Part shown: piece by piece, positions 5,709 through 9,922 of the stretch
Numbering within the stretch: the stretch's first letter is position 1
Layout of the letters: the number at the start of each line of letters is the position of its first letter
Assembly (NCBI GenBank): GCA_002470185.1
Contig: DKNG01000149.1
Coordinates: 1,524-11,445 of the forward strand
DNA length: 9,922 nt
Direction: 5' to 3'
DNA from: Arcobacter sp. UBA7394
Lineage (GTDB): Bacteria; Campylobacterota; Campylobacteria; Campylobacterales; Arcobacteraceae
Notes under the pieces: generated by a model
Seen by the model: the letters and a program-made list of their open reading frames with translations, nothing else
What the model was told of the DNA's origin: nothing
The model's database searches: none
Translations under genes and position numbers: made by a program

Positions 5709-6017
5709 ATGAAAAAGTTAATTACAGCTATTGGGCTAGCAAGTCTACTCTTTATGCCACAAATAGTTTCTGCGGAAAAACCATCATGGGCTCAAAAACC
5801 AGTTTGGACAGGTAAAGGAAAACCTAATTCAGCTGATATGGAAGAGTATAAGTATAATAAGCAATTAGAAAAAGAACAAAGAAAATATGATAGAGAGTAT
5901 GATAGAGCTCAAAAAAAAGATGAAAAAGCATTTGATAAAGATCGAAAAAAAGAAATGAAAAAAATGCAGAAAGAAGATAAAAAAAGAGAAAAACACTTTA
6001 GAAAACAAAAAGATTAA
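5709..6017 (+). CDS. Small secreted, highly charged protein of unknown function
   Basis: This 102-residue protein has a clear Sec signal peptide: basic MKK, a hydrophobic core at 4-15, and VSA at 20-22 before the probable cleavage. The mature part is about 80 residues, of which 46 are K, R, D or E by hand count. It begins with a short tryptophan/proline segment (KPSWAQKPVWTGKGKPN) and continues as a lysine-rich helical or disordered tail with repeated KYDREYDR / KKDEKAFDKD / KKEMKKMQKEDKK patterns. It has no cysteine. AAAGGAG supports the start. I do not recognise a family; the W-P-G-K opening is seen in assorted periplasmic proteins. Expected location is the periplasm. Its own promoter and terminator make it a single-gene unit, just downstream of the possibly iron-regulated membrane protein. 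Confidence 0.75.
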   Translation: MKKLITAIGLASLLFMPQIVSAEKPSWAQKPVWTGKGKPNSADMEEYKYNKQLEKEQRKYDREYDRAQKKDEKAFDKDRKKEMKKMQKEDKKREKHFRKQKD

Positions 6018-6041
6018 ACAAGAAGTAACACTTCTTGTTTA
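6015..6041. terminator. Bidirectional terminator between the charged protein and the LOG gene
   Basis: A perfect 12-bp stem (6015-6026 with 6030-6041) has a 3-base AAC loop. The stop codon of the plus-strand gene (6015-6017) forms its left foot. On the minus strand it is followed by ATCTTTTTGTTTTC, a better U tract than on the plus strand. Confidence 0.75.
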
Positions 6042-6047
6042 GTCCAC

Positions 6048-6605
6048 TTACCACTTATGTTTAGGAGCTTTATACTCTTTTAAAGCTAGTAAAAGTTTAT
6101 CTTCATTATCTGTATTAATTATCATATCTACATACTCTTTTTTCAAGAATCCTTCAAGGGACATTGTCTCTAACATATCAATTAATTTATCATAGAATCC
6201 ATTTATATTAAAAAATGCACAAGGCTTATTATGAAATCCTAACTGTGCCCAAGTCCATACTTCAAATATCTCTTCTAAAGTTCCAGCACCCCCAGGAAGT
6301 GCTACAAAACCATCTGCAAGTTCTGCCATTGTAGCTTTTCGTTCATGCATATCCGCCACAACTCTAAGCTCTGTAATACCTGTATGTTCTAGTTCTTTTT
6401 CTTTTAATTTTTCAGGAATAACTCCACATACTTTTCCACCATTCTCAATAACAGTATCAGCTAAAACACCCATAAGCCCTACTCTTCCACCGCCATATAC
6501 AACATTTATATTATTTAAAGCAAGAAACTTACCAAAATCTTTTGTTCTTTGTTCATATTCACTATTGTTTCCAGCACTAGAACCACAATATACAGCTATT
6601 GTCAT
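6048..6605 (-). CDS. LOG-family nucleotide phosphoribohydrolase (TIGR00730)
   Basis: A 185-residue cytoplasmic Rossmann-fold protein. It carries the N-terminal AVYCGSSAGNN (4-14), VVYGGGRVGLMGVLAD (35-50), MHERK (86-90) and the hallmark PGGAGTLEE (104-112), followed by WTWAQLGFHNKP. This is the LOG/lysine-decarboxylase-like fold, but members with PGGxGTxxE cleave the N-glycosidic bond of nucleoside 5'-monophosphates (cytokinin-type or AMP-like), releasing base and ribose 5-phosphate. The R89/K90 and E111/E112 residues expected for this activity are present. The length is normal for the family. AGGGA precedes the ATG and a minus-strand TATAAT lies at 6639-6634. In bacteria the physiological role is unclear; nucleotide salvage or housecleaning is likely, and lysine decarboxylation is not. 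The gene is monocistronic. Confidence 0.93.
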   Translation of the reverse strand: MTIAVYCGSSAGNNSEYEQRTKDFGKFLALNNINVVYGGGRVGLMGVLADTVIENGGKVCGVIPEKLKEKELEHTGITELRVVADMHERKATMAELADGFVALPGGAGTLEEIFEVWTWAQLGFHNKPCAFFNINGFYDKLIDMLETMSLEGFLKKEYVDMIINTDNEDKLLLALKEYKAPKHKW

Positions 6606-6633
6606 ATTATTCCCTATTATTTTTATTGGACAA

Positions 6634-6639
6634 ATTATA
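6634..6639 (-). promoter_or_regulatory. -10 box TATAAT for the LOG gene
   Basis: TATAAT reads 6639 to 6634 on the minus strand, 28 bases before the start codon. A recognisable -35 is absent. Confidence 0.5.
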
Positions 6640-6709
6640 TTCTTTTTTACTTAATTAGTTTCTAAAAATATCTAAACAAAAAAATAATCTTTAAAAGAGT
6701 TATTTTAAT

Positions 6710-6737
6710 TTGGAATAGTGACTTATTAAGATATAGT
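6710..6737 (+). promoter_or_regulatory. Promoter of SlyD copy 2
   Basis: TTGGAA at 6710-6715 and TATAGT at 6732-6737 are separated by 16 bases, one of the few places here with both elements. The expected start is near 6744, about 21 bases before the ATG, with AAGGAG in between. Confidence 0.5.
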
Positions 6738-6764
6738 AATGCACAAAAATAATAAGGAGTCAAT

Positions 6765-7184
6765 ATGGCTATGGAAAAAGATCAAGTAATCTCAATCAAC
6801 TACGAACTTAAAATCGAAGGAGAAGTTGTTGATAGCAATATTGGCAAAGATGCTTTAGAATTTACTTTTGATTCAGAACAGTTAATTCCTGGATTAGAAA
6901 GCAGAATGGCAGATATGAAGGAAGGTGAAACTAGAGAGATTAATGTACCAGCAGCAGAAGCTTATGGTGAACATAATCCAGCTATGAAACAAATTGTACC
7001 AATTGAACAATTTGGTGGATTAGAACTAGAAGTAGGAATGCCTATGCAAGGTCAAGGACAAAATGGTGAGTCTATTCAAGTAGTAATCACAGAAATCCTT
7101 GAAGATACTGTAGAAGTAGATTCAAATCACCCATTAGCTGGAAAAGATTTAGACTTTACTGTAACTGTATTATCTATTAAATAA
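6765..7184 (+). CDS. SlyD-like FKBP-type peptidyl-prolyl isomerase, copy 2
   Basis: A 139-residue prolyl isomerase and folding helper with the same layout as copy 1: ISINYELKIEGEVVDSN, SEQLIPGLESRMADMKEGE (37-55), AEAYGEHNPAMKQIVP (64-79, start of the flap insert), and NHPLAGKDLDFTV (121-133, canonical). It is closer to the family consensus than copy 1, keeping EAYGEHNP and NHPLAGK, and so is the likelier housekeeping SlyD. No metal-binding His/Cys tail is present. The gapless alignment with copy 1 gives 69 identities in 139, pointing to an old duplication. A strong AAGGAG supports ATG 6765; a second ATG at 6771 is less well spaced. It has its own promoter and terminator, whereas copy 1 follows the Panacea-domain gene. 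Confidence 0.94.
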   Translation: MAMEKDQVISINYELKIEGEVVDSNIGKDALEFTFDSEQLIPGLESRMADMKEGETREINVPAAEAYGEHNPAMKQIVPIEQFGGLELEVGMPMQGQGQNGESIQVVITEILEDTVEVDSNHPLAGKDLDFTVTVLSIK

Positions 7185-7189
7185 TTTAT

Positions 7190-7220
7190 AATAATTCCAA
7201 AGTTATGCTTTGGAATTATT
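7190..7220. terminator. Bidirectional terminator between SlyD copy 2 and the DUF1566 gene
   Basis: A perfect 13-bp stem (7190-7202 with 7208-7220) has the loop TTATG. The stop codon of the minus-strand gene (7216-7218) is in the right arm. The AT-rich foot of the stem gives a U-rich 3' end in both directions. Confidence 0.75.
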
Positions 7221-7668
7221 CCCTTACACATCGAACATAGGCTTTTCCTGTTCTATCATTATCATAAGAGTAACCATCACTAAAATAAATACGTTGAACG
7301 TAATAATCATTTATTGCTCTCCATTCCTCACCAAATGCAACACGTTTGTATATAATAGACCAGAAGTGACCTGAGGCACTGTTCTTAAAAATTTCATTTA
7401 TTCTAGGTTTATATACAGCATAATCACTTATACTTAAAAGTTCTTCATATGTTGGTAATCGCCAATTTTTATAAGAATTTAATTGCAAATTATTACAATA
7501 TTTTTGGGAATCTTCTAAACTGAGTTTTGTATGAGTTACCTCAATGTTATCTTGCCAATAAAGTTTTAATTCTTTATCATAAATAATATTATCTTCTCTA
7601 ATAAATTTAGATTGAGCAAGAATATTTTGTCCCACAAATAATAGTAATAATAGAAGTAAATTTTTCAT
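7216..7668 (-). CDS. Secreted DUF1566 (Lcl C-terminal domain) protein
   Basis: A 150-residue exported protein. Its signal peptide has a run of seven leucines and ILA at 16-18 before the likely cleavage. The mature part is one DUF1566/Lcl_C domain: DKELKLYWQDN, a YCNNL helix, the signature NWRLPTYEELLSI near residues 68-80, GHFWSI, and the terminal VRCVRE. The family is common in exported proteins of Campylobacterota and others. Two mature cysteines (in YCNNL and VRCVRE) may pair in the periplasm. No enzymatic role is established. AAGGAG precedes the ATG and an extended -10 (TGTTAGAAT, 7705-7697) lies upstream. It is a single-domain, minimal member, probably periplasmic or surface-located. Confidence 0.87.
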   Translation of the reverse strand: MKNLLLLLLLFVGQNILAQSKFIREDNIIYDKELKLYWQDNIEVTHTKLSLEDSQKYCNNLQLNSYKNWRLPTYEELLSISDYAVYKPRINEIFKNSASGHFWSIIYKRVAFGEEWRAINDYYVQRIYFSDGYSYDNDRTGKAYVRCVRE

Positions 7669-7696
7669 TAATACTCCTTATTTAATTTATATAAAT

Positions 7697-7705
7697 ATTC
7701 TAACA
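7697..7705 (-). promoter_or_regulatory. Extended -10 for the DUF1566 gene
   Basis: TGTTAGAAT reads 7705 to 7697 on the minus strand, putting the transcription start near 7690, about 22 bases before the ATG at 7668. Confidence 0.45.
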
Positions 7706-7730
7706 AACATTTATAGCGATTTTATATAGC

Positions 7731-8066
7731 TTAGGATTTAGACTCTCTTAAAAGTTTTAATCCATCCTCAGAAATCATTTTTAATTCCCATTTAGGTGAA
7801 AAAACAAATTTTACATTACAGATATGAACTTCCTCAATACTTTGTACTTCTTCAATAATCAAATCAGTGAATGATTTTGTGCTATTACAACGTGAATTAA
7901 TTACTGTCATTTTAATACTTACTTCTATATTACCTGCAATATTTTCCACATCTATATTATAAATAAGACCCAAATCATAGATATTTATTGGGAGTTCAAG
8001 GTCATTTATTGTTTTTAGTTTATCAATGACTTTTTCTTCTAATTCTTCATTATTATATTTTTTCAT
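7731..8066 (-). CDS. MIP18/DUF59-family protein (iron-sulfur assembly factor type)
   Basis: A 111-residue cytoplasmic protein with the MIP18 fold shared by SufT, PaaD and eukaryotic CIA2/MIP18, factors that help mature iron-sulfur proteins. Seen: EEKVIDKLKTINDLELPINIYDLGLIYNIDV (residues 10-40, matching the family's DPE...VYDLGLIY), IEVSIKMTV, the conserved cysteine C60 in NSRCNS, and SPKWELKMISEDGLKLL (90-106), matching the DPPW...MMSEEA end. It is divergent: the family's SPGC is NSRC here, and the first acidic-Pro pair is LELP. AGGAAA supports the ATG and a minus-strand TATACT lies at 8087-8082. It is not next to suf or phenylacetate genes, so its client is unknown. It lies 62 bases upstream of the DUF1566 gene, which has its own promoter. 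Confidence 0.8.
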   Translation of the reverse strand: MKKYNNEELEEKVIDKLKTINDLELPINIYDLGLIYNIDVENIAGNIEVSIKMTVINSRCNSTKSFTDLIIEEVQSIEEVHICNVKFVFSPKWELKMISEDGLKLLRESKS

Positions 8067-8081
8067 ATTAATTTCCTAATA

Positions 8082-8087
8082 AGTATA
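8082..8087 (-). promoter_or_regulatory. -10 box TATACT for the MIP18-family gene
   Basis: TATACT reads 8087 to 8082 on the minus strand; transcription would start near 8075, 9 bases before the ATG, leaving a short leader that still holds AGGAAA only in part. An upstream start is therefore also possible. Confidence 0.35.
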
Positions 8088-8100
8088 TCTTTACACTATT

Positions 8101-8117
8101 TTGTGAGTTTATCACAA
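8101..8117. promoter_or_regulatory. CRP/FNR-superfamily-like palindrome
   Basis: TTGTGA and TCACAA are exact inverted copies around 5 bases (GTTTA). The arms match sites of CRP-type and HcpR-type regulators, but those normally have a 6-base spacer. It lies between the divergent MIP18-family gene and the helical protein at 8198, overlapping the -35 region of the former. Confidence 0.35.
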
Positions 8118-8153
8118 TAATATAGCGTGAATATTGTTTTTATTATTTTATTT

Positions 8154-8159
8154 TATGAT
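8154..8159 (+). promoter_or_regulatory. -10 box TATGAT for the helical protein at 8198
   Basis: TATGAT follows a long T-rich run (TTTTTATTATTTTATTT) and lies 38 bases before the ATG. The leader contains AAGGGAAA as ribosome binding site. Confidence 0.45.
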
Positions 8160-8197
8160 AAAATCACAAACATAATAAATAGTAAATAAGGGAAACA

Positions 8198-8578
8198 ATG
8201 GCTACTGATGAACTAGCTTTAATTGATGAGAAAATAGCTAAACTAATTAACGATAAAAATGAATATAGCTTTGAAGTACTAAAAAATAAAGTAGTAGAAA
8301 TACTAAAAAGTGTTGATATATTTTCTATAGAAAATGAACTAAATACAAAAGCTGTAGATATGTATTTAAAAACAGTAATAACACAAAGAAACAATATCAA
8401 AAAAGAGCAAGAAGAAACTCGGTTAAAAACTAATAAAAAAACAAAGTATGAATTAATAGAATCAATATGTAAAAAATTGGAGTTTGAAAGTCAAGAAGAA
8501 CTTATAAAAAAAATAAGTGAATTAGAATCAAAAAGTATTTTGGAATTAAATGACGTAAATTATAAATTGAGTATATAA
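8198..8578 (+). CDS. Soluble helical protein of unknown function
   Basis: I do not recognise this 126-residue protein. It has no signal peptide or membrane segment, one cysteine (in ESICKK) and no histidine, and is rich in K, E, I and L. Predicted helices run throughout, with coiled-coil-like stretches around residues 1-40, 55-85 (TVITQRNNIKKEQEETRLKT) and 95-120 (QEELIKKISELESKSILEL). AAGGGAAA just before the ATG and AT-rich synonymous codon use typical of its neighbours support it as real. The opposite strand also has an open frame across the middle, but that frame has no ribosome binding site. It stands alone between a divergent MIP18-family gene and convergent adenylate kinase. A nucleoid-associated or scaffolding role would be guesswork. 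Confidence 0.72.
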   Translation: MATDELALIDEKIAKLINDKNEYSFEVLKNKVVEILKSVDIFSIENELNTKAVDMYLKTVITQRNNIKKEQEETRLKTNKKTKYELIESICKKLEFESQEELIKKISELESKSILELNDVNYKLSI

Positions 8579-8581
8579 ATA

Positions 8582-8604
8582 GAAGCCAAACTATGTTTGA
8601 CTTC
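8582..8604. terminator. Bidirectional hairpin between the helical protein and adk
   Basis: A stem of 5 bp, one C-A mismatch and 4 bp (8582-8591 with 8595-8604) closes a TAT loop. It is followed by CTTTATATT on the plus strand and by TATTTATAT on the minus strand. It is weaker than the other hairpins in the window. Confidence 0.5.
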
Positions 8605-8624
8605 CTTTATATTAGTATTGTTAA

Positions 8625-9254
8625 TTACTTTGCAAGAGATGCAAGCATATCAGCTGTTACATCAGATACATCTTTTGTTCCATCAAGTTCTACAATTACA
8701 CCCATGTTTTTGTAAAAATCAATTAATGGAGCTGTTTGATCATGGTATGCAGCTAATCTTTTAGTTACAGTTTCTTCTGTATCATCAGCTCTTTGAATAA
8801 GATCTTCTTCTTTTTCATCAACTGGTGGATTAAATGTCATGTGGTAAATTTTACCAGTTACTTTAGAAGTTCTTCTTCCAGTAATTCTCTCAACGATTAA
8901 TTCATCTGGAACATCTAAAGAGATAACTTTATCTAAAGAAATTTTCATATCATTCATTAAAGAATTTAAAGCTTCTGCTTGAGGTAATGTTCTTGGGAAA
9001 CCATCTAAGATAAACCCTTTTTTACAATCATCTTCAGCTAATCTGTCTTTGATAATACCAATAATTGTAGAATCTGGAACTAATTGACCAGCATCCATGA
9101 AGTTCTTAGCTTCCATACCCATATCAGTTTTATCAGCGATTGCTGCTCTTAAAATATCTCCAGTAGAGATTTGAGGAATATCATATTTCTCAATTAAAAA
9201 TTTTGCTTGTGTACCTTTTCCTGCGCCAGGTGCACCAAATAACATTAAATTCAT
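8625..9254 (-). CDS. adk: Adenylate kinase
   Basis: A 209-residue cytoplasmic enzyme that interconverts AMP + ATP and two ADP. The Walker A loop GAPGAGKGT is at residues 7-15, followed by the AMP-binding STGDILR, GQLVPD, and FILDGFPRTLPQA. The LID region begins ERITGRR and includes HMTFNPPV and DLIQRADDTEETVTKRL. The LID is the long form without the four zinc-binding cysteines. The open frame extends upstream to 9311, but the start at 9254 is chosen because it puts MNLMLFGAPG at the normal family N-terminus and has AAGGAAA properly spaced in front; the extra upstream 19 residues are basic and unrelated. A T-rich tract and TATACA / TACAAT at 9291-9284 supply its own promoter. This is an essential housekeeping gene, a good anchor for comparing gene order. 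Confidence 0.97.
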   Translation of the reverse strand: MNLMLFGAPGAGKGTQAKFLIEKYDIPQISTGDILRAAIADKTDMGMEAKNFMDAGQLVPDSTIIGIIKDRLAEDDCKKGFILDGFPRTLPQAEALNSLMNDMKISLDKVISLDVPDELIVERITGRRTSKVTGKIYHMTFNPPVDEKEEDLIQRADDTEETVTKRLAAYHDQTAPLIDFYKNMGVIVELDGTKDVSDVTADMLASLAK

Positions 9255-9283
9255 GTTTAATTTCCTTGATTTCATTTTACGTG

Positions 9284-9291
9284 ATTGTATA
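9284..9291 (-). promoter_or_regulatory. -10 region of adk
   Basis: On the minus strand a run of seven T is followed by TATACAAT (9291-9284), offering TATACA or TACAAT as -10. Transcription would start near 9278, about 24 bases before the ATG. Confidence 0.5.
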
Positions 9292-9347
9292 AAAAAAGTA
9301 GTTAATAACACCTAAGACAGATAAATTACATGTGTAAATTAAAAATA

Positions 9348-9389
9348 TAAAGACTTATTTTCACATAACTGCCCTATTTTAAGTCTTTA
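9348..9389 (-). terminator. Terminator of the two-helix membrane protein gene
   Basis: TAAAGACTTA (9380-9389 read on minus) pairs perfectly over 10 bp with TAAGTCTTTA (9348-9357 read on minus) around a 22-base loop. On the minus strand it is followed by TATTTTTAATTT. The stop codon (9387-9389) forms the stem foot. It separates this gene from adk. Confidence 0.6.
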
Positions 9390-9728
9390 CATAGAGTTTT
9401 TTACATTATTAATACTATCAGAAAGTACTTTTCTATAGTTAGTAATAAATAGTAGTATCAAAATAAATGATAAAATAAAAGTAGCAAAAAAAAGAGTTAT
9501 ACTAAGTGGTAATGCCCCAATAACTGAAGACAATAATAAGGCACCAGATGCCATAACAAAAAATAACATCAACTTAGCAAACATCGAAAAAGTACTCGAA
9601 GCAAACATCAAAAGTTTTACACTAGAAACATAATTAGAATTCAAATAAATAAGCATTTCATCACAGCCCTTTTTTTCTTTTATATTTTTTGTAAACTCAT
9701 CTATTTCTTTATTTATTTTATTAAGCAT
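9387..9728 (-). CDS. Small two-helix membrane protein of unknown function
   Basis: A 113-residue protein with a charged amphipathic N-terminal part (residues 1-40, KINKEIDEFTKNIKEKKG) and two strongly hydrophobic segments at about 50-72 and 75-96 joined by a tight GALP turn, then a short basic tail. Both ends are probably cytoplasmic. The frame can be extended 12 bases upstream to a TTG at 9740, but that TTG is part of TTGGAAAA, which itself serves as the ribosome binding site for the ATG at 9728, so 9728 is preferred. I recognise no family. The layout (helical domain plus membrane hairpin) is seen in assorted small membrane proteins. It lies upstream of adk on the same strand, but a terminator hairpin lies between them. 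Confidence 0.7.
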   Translation of the reverse strand: MLNKINKEIDEFTKNIKEKKGCDEMLIYLNSNYVSSVKLLMFASSTFSMFAKLMLFFVMASGALLLSSVIGALPLSITLFFATFILSFILILLFITNYRKVLSDSINNVKNSM

Positions 9729-9795
9729 TATATTTTCCAATTGTTTTAATATTTTTCAATTAGTTTACGCAAACTTTACAATATATATGATTAAG

Positions 9796-9801
9796 TATAT
9801 T
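9796..9801 (+). promoter_or_regulatory. -10 box TATATT for the gene starting at 9840
   Basis: TATATT lies 38 bases before the ATG. AAGGA at 9827-9831 follows as ribosome binding site. No -35 is evident. Confidence 0.35.
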
Positions 9802-9839
9802 ATGGTTAAACTACCCATTTGAGTATAAGGACGTAATAA

Positions 9840-9922
9840 ATGAATATAGAGCAAGAAATAGAACAAATCCTAGATAGCCTAAGAAAGGTAGCCTTTTACG
9901 TAGGACATGGCAAATACAATGA
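9840..9922 (+). CDS. Start of an unrecognised gene, cut by the window edge
   Basis: ATG at 9840 with a well-placed AAGGA opens a frame of 27 full codons that continues off the edge. It encodes MNIEQEIEQILDSLRKVAF followed by YVGHGKYN. It starts as an amphipathic helix without a signal peptide. The fragment is too short to assign. CTA, AGC and GCC codons are somewhat more frequent than in the AT-rich neighbours, but the sample is tiny. Confidence 0.6.
   Translation, partial: MNIEQEIEQILDSLRKVAFYVGHGKYN

Noticed and set aside
5630..5815. Plus-strand open frame starting inside the terminator hairpin
   Set aside because: It overlaps the signal-peptide gene at 5709 in another frame, whose ribosome binding site is much better, and it begins in the hairpin loop.
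8164..8400. Minus-strand hydrophobic open frame of 78 codons
   Set aside because: The S/F/I-rich translation is the complement of the A-rich helical protein gene at 8198; no ribosome binding site and it overlaps that gene's promoter region.
9255..9311. Upstream extension of adenylate kinase by 19 residues
   Set aside because: The extension is not part of the conserved family, contains the ribosome binding site and promoter for the start at 9254, and begins at a non-ATG codon.
9729..9740. TTG start for the two-helix membrane protein
   Set aside because: The TTGGAAAA sequence is better explained as the ribosome binding site for the ATG at 9728.

Overview
The window looks like chromosomal DNA of a member of the Campylobacterota, most likely an Arcobacter-type bacterium. 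This is inferred from the very AT-rich composition, densely packed short genes, promoters made of a T-rich tract plus a TATAAT-like -10 with no clear -35, and protein sequences resembling Arcobacter-group orthologues. No insertion sequence, prophage, CRISPR array, tRNA or rRNA is visible. No intergenic stretch exceeds 300 bases; the longest is about 276 (4688-4963).

Layout: (1) 1-839, the 3' part of a divergent HemF-type coproporphyrinogen III oxidase gene. (2) 870-2672, a divergent regulatory pair: an ArsR-type repressor on the minus strand, and on the plus strand a small helical protein translationally coupled to a YeeE/YedE sulfur-compound transporter. A near-perfect 24-base palindrome lies between them. 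(3) 2695-3576, a PAS-GGDEF diguanylate cyclase that may be translated from a leaderless mRNA. (4) 3734-4687, a solitary Panacea/SocA-like protein (TTG start) followed by a SlyD-like FKBP prolyl isomerase. (5) 4964-5584, a six-helix, histidine-containing membrane protein behind a Fur-box-like sequence. (6) 5709-6017, a small secreted, extremely charged protein. (7) 6048-6605, a LOG-family phosphoribohydrolase on the minus strand. (8) 6765-7184, a second SlyD-like protein, about 50% identical to the first. (9) 7216-8066 on the minus strand, a secreted DUF1566/Lcl_C protein and a MIP18/DUF59 protein. (10) 8198-8578, an unrecognised helical protein. (11) 8625-9254, adenylate kinase; 9387-9728, a two-helix membrane protein; and from 9840, the start of an unrecognised gene that runs off the edge.

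Most genes are single transcription units in alternating orientation. Each of the five convergent pairs is separated by one compact inverted repeat; in four of them it contains the stop codon of one or both genes. The clearest regulatory circuit is ArsR / small protein / YeeE, in which a cysteine-bearing repressor probably controls import of a reduced sulfur compound. The second is the putative Fur-controlled membrane protein. I see no unmistakable new defence or mobile system. The best leads are the ArsR operator, the HemF with missing histidines, the solitary Panacea protein, and the iron-box/six-helix protein with its charged secreted neighbour.
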